Positions 26,510 through 35,299 are shown, numbered from the stretch's first letter. The stretch is DNA of 64,000 nucleotides from an uncultured Clostridia bacterium (GCA_947627465.1 CANQWD010000007.1:36139-100138), one strand, 5' to 3'. Notes: a model not told the origin generated them from the letters alone. Made by a program: numbers and translations.

Positions 26510-26992
26510 TTAAACGTTTCTGAACGCCTTTGCCGTCGGCTGTCCGCCCGCGACCTTTGAAGCGTTCTTATTATAAGTCTCGGGCTTGTTTACAATGCCC
26601 GCCCTGTCTACGATTTCCTTTTCGCTGTCGAGCTTGCGCTTGACTATCTCGGCAGTCTCCGAGTTAAGCTCGGTGATGTTGTCGACGATCTCCGTAAGCT
26701 GCCGCGCCAGCATTTTGATTTTCGGCTTATAGCTTTCGGGCGCGTCCTCGGCAAGCTCCGAGAGCTTTTTATCACCAATGCCCAGTCCCTTGAAAAGCGC
26801 CAGCCGCTTTTCCTCAAGCGAACGGCTCTTCATCAGAAAAGCCTGCTCGTCGTTCAGCGATTTCGTAAGCCAGTCCAAATCATCCTGCAATATCTTCGTG
26901 TGCTTTTTCATTAAGAAAACCGTAAGTTCTCTGTAAAAATCCACGTCGATCTCCAGACATTTTACGACCGCTTCGGCAGTCCGCCAATCCAT
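26510..26992 (-). CDS. flgN: Flagellar export chaperone FlgN
   Basis: 160 residues, helical throughout (about residues 15-125, with LxxEKRLALFKGLGI in the middle), the size and layout of FlgN. The C-terminal tail is basic and Gly-rich. FlgN binds the C-termini of FlgK and FlgL and delivers them to the export gate; the gene lies directly upstream of flgK. The GGGGTGA site that precedes it also contains the flgM stop, so the two are coupled. Confidence 0.82.
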   Translation of the reverse strand: MDWRTAEAVVKCLEIDVDFYRELTVFLMKKHTKILQDDLDWLTKSLNDEQAFLMKSRSLEEKRLALFKGLGIGDKKLSELAEDAPESYKPKIKMLARQLTEIVDNITELNSETAEIVKRKLDSEKEIVDRAGIVNKPETYNKNASKVAGGQPTAKAFRNV

Positions 26993-26996
26993 CAGA

Positions 26997-27260
26997 TCAC
27001 CCCATTAAAATAAGTGCCGCGAGCTCTTCTCTCGAAAAATCGCCCGCCGAATTGCCCGCGTCAACTATCTCCTGCGGAGTGGCGTTAGCGTTTACTGCGC
27101 TTGCGATATCCGCTTTTGCGGCGGCTATCGCGGCTGCAAAGCCGAACTCGACCCTGTCGGTGTTATTTTTTGCGGAAACGGCGGCACCGGATTTTTTCGG
27201 CGCGCTCGCCTTTGTTGTTTTGTAGGGAGAATAAATTCCTCCGATACCTTTTATCTCCAT
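26997..27260 (-). CDS. flgM: Anti-sigma-28 factor FlgM
   Basis: 87 residues. The start MEIKGIGGIYSPYK and the C-terminal part (DRVEFGFAA, then a helix and FSREELAALIL) fit FlgM, a mostly unfolded protein whose C-terminal half binds sigma-28. FlgM is exported when the hook is complete, freeing sigma-28. It is the first gene of the late operon and is preceded by a sigma-28 promoter, giving the usual negative feedback. Divergence in the linker is typical of the family. Confidence 0.82.
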   Translation of the reverse strand: MEIKGIGGIYSPYKTTKASAPKKSGAAVSAKNNTDRVEFGFAAAIAAAKADIASAVNANATPQEIVDAGNSAGDFSREELAALILMG

Positions 27261-27345
27261 AGTGCCGACCCCCTTTTAAATTAGATGTCAAAATTTTAGC
27301 ATGAGCCTCGCGCTGTAAGAAAGCGCAACTCGCGCTTTGGTTATA

Positions 27346-27373
27346 TTATCGGCATACCGGCTTAAAATCTTTA
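27346..27373 (-). promoter_or_regulatory. Sigma-28 (FliA/SigD) promoter of the late flagellar operon
   Basis: On the minus strand TAAA (27373-27370) and GCCGATAA (27353-27346) are 16 bases apart, against the SigD consensus TAAA-N15-GCCGATAA/T. It lies about 85 bases before flgM. Confidence 0.85.
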
Positions 27374-27413
27374 GCGAGTTGCGAAAGCCGCCGAAATTTT
27401 CGGCGAAACGCAC

Positions 27414-27442
27414 AAAAAGCGCACCACATTTCTATGGTGCGC
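27414..27442 (-). terminator. Terminator of the pilin-like gene
   Basis: The minus strand reads GCGCACCA, an 8-base loop, TGGTGCGC, then TTTTTG. It insulates the prepilin genes from the flagellar operon. Confidence 0.85.
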
Positions 27443-27474
27443 TGTATATTTTTTATCCCAATATTAACAAAATA

Positions 27475-28272
27475 TTAACTAAAGAGCGTTCCCGCTGAAC
27501 CTAACGAATTTCCGACGTGTGCAAAAACTCCGCACGGCTGACCGTTCTCAAGCACGCCTTGGGTCTTGAAGGTGTTGGTAGAGGCATTGGTAGTGACCTC
27601 TTTTTTGCAATATGACGTCCACTCGACTTCCACGGGCTTTGAGGAGAAATCCCCGGCTGTCAGAGGAACGGACGCGTCTGTCTGCGTGGGAGGAACATAG
27701 GATATCTTCGCGTAGTAAAAGCCGTCTTTATATTCCATCTTGTTTTTCATTTCTTCCATAAAAACCGCGCCGATCTCGCTGCCGCCTGTGGTGTGGTTAA
27801 GTCTTGCGAGAAGAACGTCAAGCTCGTTTGCATAGTCGACGTGCTTCAAAACGCCGCCGATAACGCGGAACTCAACATAAAGCGACGCTTCTTTGGGCGT
27901 TTCGGTCATGTGATTGTCCCCGGAAACAAAGCCGTTATACGGATAATTTCCGCCAACGCTCGGATAATATTTTATACCGCCGTGGACGGCGTTTTTAACA
28001 TTGTTGGTGGTAGAACTCGACCAATGGTTGCTGTAAGCGTTGGCAAGGGTCATCGTCAGCGGTCCGTCAAACATTTGCATTTGTACGACCTCCGACTGAA
28101 GCGTCATGTAAAAATCCTGTGCCGCGGAATTGGCTTCCTTTATTTTGTCGCGCTTGTTCGTCGCACTGACAAGCGTGCTTGCCACCATTACCGCGATAAT
28201 CGCGACAACTACGATAAGCTCAAGCACAGTAAATCCGCGTTTTGATTTAAGAAGCTGCAATCTTTTTATCAT
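27475..28272 (-). CDS. Prepilin-type protein, larger minor pilin/pseudopilin
   Basis: 265 residues. The N-terminus has a short basic leader, the prepilin peptidase site KRG|FTVLEL with Glu at +5, and a 20-residue hydrophobic helix. The C-terminal globular part (about 45-265) has two Cys residues (near 226 and 248) that could form a disulfide. It is larger than the partner pilin upstream and lies downstream of it, which fits a minor pilin or tip protein. Type IV pilus or pseudopilus membership is established by the N-terminus; assembly ATPase, platform and peptidase genes are not in the window. Confidence 0.85.
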   Translation of the reverse strand: MIKRLQLLKSKRGFTVLELIVVVAIIAVMVASTLVSATNKRDKIKEANSAAQDFYMTLQSEVVQMQMFDGPLTMTLANAYSNHWSSSTTNNVKNAVHGGIKYYPSVGGNYPYNGFVSGDNHMTETPKEASLYVEFRVIGGVLKHVDYANELDVLLARLNHTTGGSEIGAVFMEEMKNKMEYKDGFYYAKISYVPPTQTDASVPLTAGDFSSKPVEVEWTSYCKKEVTTNASTNTFKTQGVLENGQPCGVFAHVGNSLGSAGTLFS

Positions 28273-28382
28273 GTAAAGACCTCCTTATTTTTCGGGGTTC
28301 AAAGCTCTTGTGCATACAAAGCGAAACGCTGTACGTTCCGCCTTGCACAAACAAAAGTTTTGAGTGCGAATTATACACATAA

Positions 28383-28411
28383 TTCCTCGACGGCAAGCCG
28401 CCGCCGAGGAA
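28383..28411 (-). terminator. Hairpin after the major pilin gene
   Basis: TTCCTCG and CGAGGAA arms enclose a GC-rich stem 45 bases past the pilin stop. There is no U-tract, so it may be a partial terminator or a 3' stabiliser giving more major than minor pilin. Confidence 0.45.
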
Positions 28412-28455
28412 ATTGTGTTTAATTAGCTTTCAAGCAGCCTTTCAAAATCGCCTTA

Positions 28456-29022
28456 TTATGAACCATAAGGGAGCTTGGGGCTGGTGCCGTAGATAGCGCC
28501 GGACTTAACGCCAACCTTCTTGTTGCTATCCCACGCATATTTACCAGCTTCGAAATCGGTCTGGGCGATACCGGACTCAGATGTAGCTTTCTCACGATAT
28601 ACGCAAGCGCAAGCCTTGCCTTCTTCGTTTACGAATACGGTTGCATAGAACTTAGCGTTCGGATAATCAGCCTTAACCTGATCAGCCAAAGTTGTGGGGT
28701 TGTCGCTAACCTTCATGCTGTCGGTGATACCGGTGGTTGTGCATGTAGAATTCTGCATGCTGATGCCAACCTTGAGCCAGTTGGTAGAAGTAGCAGAAGG
28801 ATATGCACCGCCCTGTGTTACGTTCTCGGTGATCCAAGTGTTAACCGTCTGAATGAGTTCCTTCGCGGTGGAGTCTGCAGATGTAACCTTAGACTTTGTA
28901 ATCTGCGAAGTAAGGGTAGGAATGAGGATCGCAGCGAGTACGCCGATGATAGCGATAACAACGATCAACTCAACGAGCGTGAAGCCCTTTTTGGCCTTGA
29001 GAGCCTGAAGTTTCTTTACCAT
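28456..29022 (-). CDS. Type IV pilin-like major prepilin
   Basis: 188 residues with AGGAGG upstream. The class III leader KKG|FTLVELIVVIAIIGVLAA is textbook, with cleavage after Gly13 and Glu at +5. The head domain (about 46-188) starts VTSADS and contains Cys near 97 and two Cys in GKACACVY, plus the tail FEAGKYAWDSNKK and GTSPK. The same head is found, without the pilin helix, in the lipoprotein at 39410. A strong promoter and a long structured leader suggest high, regulated expression. The gene is followed by a larger prepilin gene in the same direction. Confidence 0.9.
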   Translation of the reverse strand: MVKKLQALKAKKGFTLVELIVVIAIIGVLAAILIPTLTSQITKSKVTSADSTAKELIQTVNTWITENVTQGGAYPSATSTNWLKVGISMQNSTCTTTGITDSMKVSDNPTTLADQVKADYPNAKFYATVFVNEEGKACACVYREKATSESGIAQTDFEAGKYAWDSNKKVGVKSGAIYGTSPKLPYGS

Positions 29023-29029
29023 AATAAAG

Positions 29030-29200
29030 ACCTCCTAATAGAATAAAATTTTTTATGTATAACCCCGGCGGGGCTATATCCGAATATTATCACCCGAACT
29101 TATCGGGTTCCCAAAGAGTTTTCACTCGATCAATCTTCAATCGGCTTTTCCCAAAGCTCTTGACTTCGATCTTGTGTTTTGTTTTGCTTTCTCGTTATGT
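29030..29200 (-). promoter_or_regulatory. Long structured 5' leader of the pilin gene
   Basis: The predicted transcript starts near 29198, giving about 175 nt before the pilin ATG. The leader holds several short hairpins on the minus strand: GCTTT-GGG-AAAAGC, GAGT-GAAA-ACTC, CCCGA-TAAGT-TCGGG and ATAGCCCC-GCC-GGGGTTAT, and the string CTTTGGGAA occurs twice. This looks like a cis-acting RNA. I could not match it to the cyclic-di-GMP or other riboswitch consensus from memory. Confidence 0.5.
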
Positions 29201-29204
29201 TTCT

Positions 29205-29233
29205 ATTATAATACATCTATTAAAAAAAAGCAA
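29205..29233 (-). promoter_or_regulatory. Sigma-A promoter of the pilin gene
   Basis: Minus strand TTGCTT (29233-29228), a 17-base spacer and TATAAT (29210-29205), within an A/T-rich tract that could act as an UP-like element. Confidence 0.75.
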
Positions 29234-29439
29234 TAGGTTTTTTAAAAAAATTTTTTGAATTTCGTAATTTTGTACAAAAGCATTCAATATCTTTATAACT
29301 TTTGTGCAATATGACGGTGCTTTTCGAGGATTTTTTTCTGTAACTTAAATTAGGTTACATTTTTCGGCGAATTTTCGAATATTTTTCGTTTTTTTTCGCA
29401 CATTTGCCCGATTGTTTTTCCTCTTTTAGCGTTTTTGCG

Positions 29440-29620
29440 GTTCGCCCGCAATTCGCGACCGCAGGGAGCGAATTTGCCGCGCAGCGGCAGTTTTGCGCTT
29501 TGCGCAAAACGCGGGCGTACCGCGGCTTTTCCGAATGTCCCGCCGTGTCGAACGCGACCGCAAGGTGCGTTCGGCGCGGCGGGGCGTGAGGAAAAGCCTC
29601 CCCGCGGCGAATTACCGCTT
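29440..29620. repeat. Cluster of GC-rich palindromes between the pilin and ABC units
   Basis: No gene is supported between 29235 and 29690. The first 200 bases are A/T-rich. The rest contains nested palindromes: ATTCGC/GCGAAT around GACCGCAGGGA, TGCCGC/GCGGCA, GTTTTGCGC/GCGCAAAAC, and a longer one with CGAACGC/GCGTTCG arms around GACCGCAAGGT. Short frames across it lack ribosome sites. It resembles a block of REP-like hairpins. Confidence 0.55.
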
Positions 29621-29696
29621 TATCACGCGTTTATCATTATGGCGCTCCATTTTATTCGCAGAGTGCGTTTGCTTTGAAGCGCCGTTACGTCCAAGC

Positions 29697-29722
29697 AAAA
29701 ACCGCGCCCCGAAAGACGCGGT
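29697..29722 (-). terminator. Terminator of the sugar ABC operon
   Basis: On the minus strand ACCGCG, a 10-base loop and CGCGGT are followed by TTTT. It ends the unit 27 bases past the last permease gene. Confidence 0.8.
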
Positions 29723-29748
29723 CAATAATTGCATTTTGCAAACCTCGG

Positions 29749-30627
29749 TTACTCCTTAACAGAGCCGGAAACCAAGTTCGAGTAAATTGATTTCTGCATT
29801 GAAAGGAACATGATCAGCGTAGGAATTATACAAATAATAACTCCCGCGAAGATAACGTTCCAGTCGACGGAGGACTGATTTGCGAAGTCGCTCAACGCCG
29901 TGGAAACAACTCTGTGGTTATGCATATACAGGTACGGAGTATAGAAGTCGTTGTAAACGCTTACGAACTTCATAACAAGCACCGTCGCGATCGCGGGACG
30001 CAGCATCGGCAAGATGATGCTCCAGTAAACGCGCGGATACGAACAGCCGTCCAAAATCGCCGATTCGTCAAGCGAAACGGAGATATTATCAAGGAACTGA
30101 ATAAATATCGAAACCGAGATGATATCCGTACCGATCATCAAGATGATCGGCGCCGCGTAGGTATCGATAAGGTGCAGCTTAGTTACGATCTGGTATACGG
30201 AGATCTGCATTGTGATCGTAGGCAGCAGCGAAGTTACCAGATAAACGCCCTTAACCGCTCTTGTAAACAGCATCTGGAAACGCTGAACAACGAACGCCGT
30301 CATTGTGCCGGTCAAAATAGAGCCGACGCAAGTTACGACGAGGATAAATGCCGTGTTCAGCAAGCCTTTCATAACGTTACCCTTGATAAACGCGTCCGCG
30401 AAGTTGCCCCATTGCGGAGACGCGGGAAGAGTAAACGCGCTTGTCGTCAAAACTTCCTGCTTCGTTTTAAGCGAACCAATAAAAACAGTCAGCAGCGGAA
30501 TTATTACCATCAAGCAGCAAATTACAAGTACAACATACTTCATAACCTGCCAGAAGATGCGAACGCCTTTCGGAGTTTCCTTGAACGCATAGTATTTCAT
30601 ATCAAAATAATGTGAATTACTCGCCAT
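29749..30627 (-). CDS. Carbohydrate ABC transporter permease (MalG-like)
   Basis: 292 residues from the ATG, with GGAAG about 8 bases before; a GTG three codons earlier overlaps the previous stop. It has six membrane segments and the EAA-type loop near residues 190-215 (DESAILDGCSYPRVYWSIILPMLRP-like) that contacts the ATPase. It pairs with the adjacent MalF-like permease to form the importer channel. The substrate is a sugar by family; the exact sugar is unknown. The ATPase must come from elsewhere, as is common for this CUT1 class, where one MsmX-type ATPase serves several importers. Confidence 0.92.
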   Translation of the reverse strand: MASNSHYFDMKYYAFKETPKGVRIFWQVMKYVVLVICCLMVIIPLLTVFIGSLKTKQEVLTTSAFTLPASPQWGNFADAFIKGNVMKGLLNTAFILVVTCVGSILTGTMTAFVVQRFQMLFTRAVKGVYLVTSLLPTITMQISVYQIVTKLHLIDTYAAPIILMIGTDIISVSIFIQFLDNISVSLDESAILDGCSYPRVYWSIILPMLRPAIATVLVMKFVSVYNDFYTPYLYMHNHRVVSTALSDFANQSSVDWNVIFAGVIICIIPTLIMFLSMQKSIYSNLVSGSVKE

Positions 30628-30632
30628 TCCGC

Positions 30633-31595
30633 TCACTTCCTTTCCTTAAACGCAACCTTTTGGATAGCCGTTACCACTACCGTAATAATCAGCAATACCA
30701 CAGACATCGCGCACGCCAAACCGACCATTTCGTCCTCGAACGCGGTCGAGTTCGCTTTGATGACAAACGTAGACGTTCCGAAGCCGCCCTTTGTAATAAT
30801 GAACGGGATCTCGTAAACGGAAACCGCGCCCTTAACAGCCATGATCAGCTGCAAGGATACAATAGATCTGATGCTCGGGAATACGATGTACCAAAATCTT
30901 TGCCAAGAGTTTGCGCCGTCAAGGTCTGCCGCCTCGTAAACATCGGGAGTGATTGACTGTATGGCGCTGATATACATTATAATATCAAATCCGACATATC
31001 TCCACACAGACGCGAATACCAAGCAGACATTTGCCATAAACGGGTTTGTCGGATCGCTTATCCACGGAATTCCTTCAAAGCCCTCGCCGCTGAACAGCTT
31101 CAGTATCGAGTTCAGCGTGCCCTGCGGAGCAGAGTAGCCGTCGCCGTTGCCGAAGAAGTTCTTGAATATGATCGCCACGGCAACGCCGTTCATCATATAC
31201 GGGAAGAACATAAATCCCTTGAACAAGCCGCCGAGCTTGATCTTGGAGCAGAGGATCGTCGCCAAAAACAGCGCGAGCGCCTGCTGTAAAAACGAACCCA
31301 CCAAATAATAAAGAGAGTTTCTCAGCGGAATAAGGTAATCAGTTGAAGCTACGGGAAAGGTAGCGGACTTTACGCCGAACACTCTCGCGTAGTTATCAAA
31401 GCCCACCCACTTTCTGAAGCCGAGCATTTCACGGTCTTGGAAACTGTAAACGACCATGTTAACGGCGGGGATAAGCGTGAACAAAATCATAAGAATCAAC
31501 GGGATCAACAGGAACAAGAACGTAGTAATATACTTTTGTCCCGTATAACCGCGCACCCACTCACCGAATGACCGCTTTTGTTTTGCAGCACTCAT
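30633..31595 (-). CDS. Carbohydrate ABC transporter permease (MalF-like)
   Basis: 320 residues. It starts with a cytoplasmic tail, then six membrane segments, and the EAA motif (YEAADLDGANSWQRFWYIVFP) at about 225-245. The first partner of the CUT1 permease pair, it lies downstream of a binding-protein gene and is separated from it by an 88-base gap holding a stem-loop. The next gene follows after 5 bases. Confidence 0.92.
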   Translation of the reverse strand: MSAAKQKRSFGEWVRGYTGQKYITTFLFLLIPLILMILFTLIPAVNMVVYSFQDREMLGFRKWVGFDNYARVFGVKSATFPVASTDYLIPLRNSLYYLVGSFLQQALALFLATILCSKIKLGGLFKGFMFFPYMMNGVAVAIIFKNFFGNGDGYSAPQGTLNSILKLFSGEGFEGIPWISDPTNPFMANVCLVFASVWRYVGFDIIMYISAIQSITPDVYEAADLDGANSWQRFWYIVFPSIRSIVSLQLIMAVKGAVSVYEIPFIITKGGFGTSTFVIKANSTAFEDEMVGLACAMSVVLLIITVVVTAIQKVAFKERK

Positions 31596-31632
31596 ACAGT
31601 AACCGTCCTTTCATGATTGATGAAATATAACA

Positions 31633-31660
31633 TTTTGGGAAGGTACCCGCCTCCCCAAAA
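31633..31660 (-). terminator. Intercistronic stem-loop between binding protein and permeases
   Basis: An 11-bp stem (TTTTGGGGAGG with CCTTCCCAAAA, one G-U pair) and a 6-base loop without a strong U-tract. Such elements after binding-protein genes stabilise upstream mRNA or partly terminate, giving excess binding protein; that role is inferred here. Confidence 0.55.
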
Positions 31661-31683
31661 CGCTTTTTATTTGGCTTTAAGCC

Positions 31684-33309
31684 TTAGAAGTCAGCTTTCT
31701 TAGCGAATGCCTCGTCCTTGTACTGCTCAGCCTCGGGAGTTGCAAGGAATGCCTGAAGCTCGGGGTTCGCGTCTCTTGCGGTCGCCCACTTGGTGTTCAT
31801 ATCTTTGAGGACTGCCTCGAAGTCAGCGTCCGTGCCGCCCGCCATTGCTTTTTCGCAAAGTGTGAACTTAAAGTTGCCGTCTGCGCCGCCGTCGATATTA
31901 ACCTGAGCCTGCTTGGTATCAATATCGCCGAATGTCGTGCTGATAGCGCCGGGAGCCTGATTTACGGTGTAGAGGTTTACATTGTTCTCTTTAAAGCCGG
32001 AGAGCGCGTCGGGGATCTCGCCGGTCGTCAAAGTCGGGATAAAGCCCTCGTGGTTAGCCCAATCGGACTCCTCAACCCACCACTTGATAAACGCCTTGCC
32101 AAGCTCTTTCTTGGACTCGGAGCTGTTCTTGTTTACCGCGAGACAAGTATCAGCGCCGATGGAAGCGTTCTGATTGCCCTTGGAATCGGTCATAGGAACA
32201 GGCATAAGAGAAACGTTCTTAAGATCCTCGTCGGAAACGCCCGCTTTCTTACCCTCTGCCTTGAACTGAGATACTGCCCAAGAACCTACGATAAACGTAG
32301 CGCACTTGCCCTGAGCGAGCATCATCTTGGAGTTATCCCAAACGGTATCGTTTACGGAAGCCTCGTGAAGATCGGGATCGCTGTAAACCTTATACATCAT
32401 TCTAACCATCTCGTAGTAAGGCTCGCCCTTTACGAACAAATCGCCGCCGTTTACAAGAAGCTTGGTCTTGAAATCGGGGTCGCCGGTAACCGCGGGAGCG
32501 TACTGAGTGTACTCCTTGAGGTTCCAGTCGCGCGCCTGATAGCAGCACATTACGGGGATAACCGCGTTGCCGTCGGAATCCTTGCAGTTTTCGTGGATCT
32601 TCTTAAGATCCGCAATGAAGTCGTCAACGGTCTTGGGAAGCTCGGTAATACCCGCGTCAGCCCATACCTTCTTGTTGTAGCAGATACCTGCGGCGTTACA
32701 GCCGGAAGGAACACCGTATACTACAGCGTCGTCGCCCTCGCCCTGAGCCTTATTGGTGATATCTCTGTACGCGTCCTTCATTTCGCCGACCGTACCGAGA
32801 ACCTCAAAGTAATCGCCATACTTCTTGGGGTTCAAACCGGAATCGGGGATGTTCAAAACATCGCCGTAGTTAGTGGAACCCATCATCTGCTTAACGTCCT
32901 TAGCGTAATCCTTAAGAGCGCGGAAGGTGACCTTGCAGTTATACTTTTCTTCAAAAGACTTTACAAACTCGTCGGGCATATAGCCATCGCCGCCGTCGTC
33001 CTTGCTTACACGGTCGGTACGGTTGGTAATGACCTCAAGCGTTTCGCCGTCCTTGATCTTGGAAGCGTCAAACGAAAGACCGCCGGAAACGGTGCTGCCG
33101 CCGGAAGTTGTTCCGGAATTTGCTCCGGAATTTGTTCCGGAAGTTGCTCCGGAATTTGTTCCGGAAGTCTTGTTCGAAGTAGTGCCCGCTGACGTCTTAG
33201 AGCTGTTGTTTGCCGGAGCGGTTGAAGATGTGTTTGTGTCTCCGCAGCCTACGCACGCAAACGTCATACCTGCCGCAAGCGCACCCGCCAAAACTCTTTT
33301 AAGTTTCAT
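31684..33309 (-). CDS. Sugar ABC transporter substrate-binding lipoprotein 1
   Basis: 541 residues from MKLKRVLAG with GGAGG upstream; codons further upstream lack a site. A type II signal peptide ends in a lipobox (CVGCGD, Cys near residue 22). A flexible Ser/Thr/Asn/Gly repeat stretch (about 25-75) precedes the periplasmic-binding fold of extracellular solute-binding protein family 1. It is closely related over its whole length to binding protein 2 at 33692. A consensus promoter lies upstream, and the two permease genes follow, so it delivers sugar to them at the outer membrane face. Confidence 0.93.
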   Translation of the reverse strand: MKLKRVLAGALAAGMTFACVGCGDTNTSSTAPANNSSKTSAGTTSNKTSGTNSGATSGTNSGANSGTTSGGSTVSGGLSFDASKIKDGETLEVITNRTDRVSKDDGGDGYMPDEFVKSFEEKYNCKVTFRALKDYAKDVKQMMGSTNYGDVLNIPDSGLNPKKYGDYFEVLGTVGEMKDAYRDITNKAQGEGDDAVVYGVPSGCNAAGICYNKKVWADAGITELPKTVDDFIADLKKIHENCKDSDGNAVIPVMCCYQARDWNLKEYTQYAPAVTGDPDFKTKLLVNGGDLFVKGEPYYEMVRMMYKVYSDPDLHEASVNDTVWDNSKMMLAQGKCATFIVGSWAVSQFKAEGKKAGVSDEDLKNVSLMPVPMTDSKGNQNASIGADTCLAVNKNSSESKKELGKAFIKWWVEESDWANHEGFIPTLTTGEIPDALSGFKENNVNLYTVNQAPGAISTTFGDIDTKQAQVNIDGGADGNFKFTLCEKAMAGGTDADFEAVLKDMNTKWATARDANPELQAFLATPEAEQYKDEAFAKKADF

Positions 33310-33401
33310 AGATATTCCTCCATTAAATAATAAAAAAAATAGTGTAAAGTAACCGAAAAAGCTTAACGTGATTTTGCACATTTAGCTTAAATTACATTTT
33401 T

Positions 33402-33430
33402 ATTATACTTTATTTTCACTAATTTGTCAA
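33402..33430 (-). promoter_or_regulatory. Consensus sigma-A promoter, binding protein 1
   Basis: Minus strand TTGACA (33430-33425), 17 bases, TATAAT (33407-33402): a perfect consensus, so a repressor or other control is likely if expression is regulated. Confidence 0.85.
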
Positions 33431-33484
33431 GCGGATAGCTTATTTTTGTGATATTTATCAATAAACGCACGCATTTTTTTGTCA

Positions 33485-33494
33485 TTTTGCACAT
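33485..33494. promoter_or_regulatory. Conserved TTTTGCACAT site upstream of binding protein 1
   Basis: TTTTGCACAT starts 55 bases beyond the -35 box. The same string occurs at exactly the same distance (35466-35475) upstream of binding protein 2, and once more in the leader at 33372-33381. The surrounding sequence has diverged, which suggests a protein-binding site. Confidence 0.5.
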
Positions 33495-33636
33495 ATTCTT
33501 TTAAGGATTTTAATGTAAATAGTGAAATTTAAGTTAATAATAGGTAATCGTTTTCAGCTTTCGCCTTATTTTACGCAAATCCCACACAAATAATGAATGT
33601 TTTTTATTGGCAAAATAATTTTTCGCGCAAAGTAAA

Positions 33637-33662
33637 GAGGAGACGACAAATGCCGTCTCCTC
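33637..33662 (-). terminator. Terminator of binding protein 2
   Basis: A 9-bp stem (GAGGAGACG/CGTCTCCTC) with an 8-base loop, followed on the minus strand by TTTACTTT. It makes binding protein 2 a single-gene unit. Confidence 0.75.
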
Positions 33663-33691
33663 AAAATTTATTCACGCGATCTTATGCGATC

Positions 33692-35299
33692 TTAAAAATC
33701 CGCTTTCTTTGCGTAATTTTCATCCTTATAGTCCGCCGCTGCGTCGGTAGCAAGGAACGCTTGAAGCTCGGGATTGGAGTCTCTTGCCGCAGCCCACTTG
33801 GTGTTCATATCTTTCAGTATCTGATTGAATTCATCCTCTGTGCCGCCCGACATCGCCAATTCGCATATCGAGAACTTATAGTTGCCGTCCGCGCCGCCGT
33901 CGATATTGACCTGAGCCTGCTTGGTGTCTATATCGCCGAACGTGGTCGTGATATCGCCGGGTGCGGGATTTTGGGTGAACAGTTCAACGCCGAGATCCGC
34001 GTAAGGCTGAAGAGCCTCGGGCATTTTTCCGGAAAGCAGCGTGGGAATGTTGCCCTCGTGCTCCGCCCAGTCGGATTCCTCGATCCACCACTTGATAAAC
34101 GCCTTGCCAAGCTCTTTCTTTGATTCGGAGCTGTTCTTGTTTACCGCGAGACTTCCGTCCGCGCCTACGGAAGCATGAAGCTTGCCGTCCGAACCTCTTA
34201 TCGGAACGGGCATAAGCGCAACGTTTTCGCAGTCCTCTTTGGAAACGCCGTTCTTTTCGCCCTCCTGCTTAAACTGGTTTATCGCCCAAGAACCTACGAT
34301 GAACGTGCCGACCTTGCCCTGCGCGAGCATCATTTTTGAAGTATCCCAAACGGTGTCGTTTACGGAAGACTCGTGAAGATCGGGATCCTTGTATACTTCA
34401 TACATCATTCTGCAAGTCTCGTAATAAGGCTCGCCCTTTACAAAGAGGTCGCCGCCGTTTACAAGAAGCTTGGTCTTAAAATCGGGGTCGCCCGTGACCG
34501 CGGGAGCGTACTGCGTATATTCCTTAAGGTTCCAGTCGCGCGCCTGATAGCAGCACATTACGGGAATGATCGAGGAATCGTGTTCGCGGATCTTCTTAAG
34601 ATCTGCTATAAAGTCGTCTACCGTAGAGGGCAGCTCCGTGATGCCCGCGTCCGCCCAAACTTTTTTGTTATAGCAAATTCCCGAAACGGTGCAGTCGGGA
34701 GCGAGACCGTATACGACAGCCTCGTCGCCCTCGCCCTGAGCCTTGTTTGTAACGTCTCTGTAAACGTCCTTAAAATCGCCCACCGTTCCGAGAACTTCAA
34801 AATAATCGCTGTATCTCTTGGGGTTTAAGCCCGAATCGGGAATAGAAAGCACATCGCCGTAATTCCCCGAGGACATCATTTGCTTAAGATCTTTTGCGTA
34901 ATCTTTAAGCGCGCGGAAAGTAACCTTGCAGTTGTATCTTTCTTCAAATTCCTTTACAAATTCCACGAAATATCCGTCGCCGCCGTCGTTTTCGGAAACG
35001 CGGTCGGTACGAGCCGTCATTACCTCAAGCGTTTCGCCGTCTTGGATTTTGGAAGCGTCGAACGTCAATCCGCCCTCAAGCTGCTGACCGCCCGACTCAG
35101 TGCCCGAATTCGTTTCGGAATTCGCGCCGGAATTTGCGCCCGAGCTTGCCGCGTCCGAATTTGCGGCGTCGGAATTTGCCGCGCCCGAGCTTGTAGTGCC
35201 GGAATTTGCCGCGCCGGAATTTGCGGTATCGCCGCAGCCGACACACGCCAGCGCCGTACAAGCCGCAAGCGCGCCCGCCAATACTCTTTTAAGTCTCAT
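33692..35299 (-). CDS. Sugar ABC transporter substrate-binding lipoprotein 2 (tandem paralogue)
   Basis: 535 residues from MRLKRVLAG, with GGAGG before the ATG. Signal peptide and lipobox (CVGCGD) match paralogue 1. The flexible linker is made of alternating Ala/Asn/Ser/Gly motifs rather than Thr/Ser/Gly, and the body is highly similar over its length. It has its own consensus promoter and terminator and no permease of its own. The likely reading is a duplicated binding protein that feeds the same importer with a different or broader specificity. Confidence 0.92.
   Translation of the reverse strand: MRLKRVLAGALAACTALACVGCGDTANSGAANSGTTSSGAANSDAANSDAASSGANSGANSETNSGTESGGQQLEGGLTFDASKIQDGETLEVMTARTDRVSENDGGDGYFVEFVKEFEERYNCKVTFRALKDYAKDLKQMMSSGNYGDVLSIPDSGLNPKRYSDYFEVLGTVGDFKDVYRDVTNKAQGEGDEAVVYGLAPDCTVSGICYNKKVWADAGITELPSTVDDFIADLKKIREHDSSIIPVMCCYQARDWNLKEYTQYAPAVTGDPDFKTKLLVNGGDLFVKGEPYYETCRMMYEVYKDPDLHESSVNDTVWDTSKMMLAQGKVGTFIVGSWAINQFKQEGEKNGVSKEDCENVALMPVPIRGSDGKLHASVGADGSLAVNKNSSESKKELGKAFIKWWIEESDWAEHEGNIPTLLSGKMPEALQPYADLGVELFTQNPAPGDITTTFGDIDTKQAQVNIDGGADGNYKFSICELAMSGGTEDEFNQILKDMNTKWAAARDSNPELQAFLATDAAADYKDENYAKKADF

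Noticed and set aside
29404..29759. Short overlapping frames in the GC-rich gap downstream of the ABC operon
   Set aside because: They consist of palindromic sequence, lack ribosome sites and give Arg/Ala-rich nonsense.
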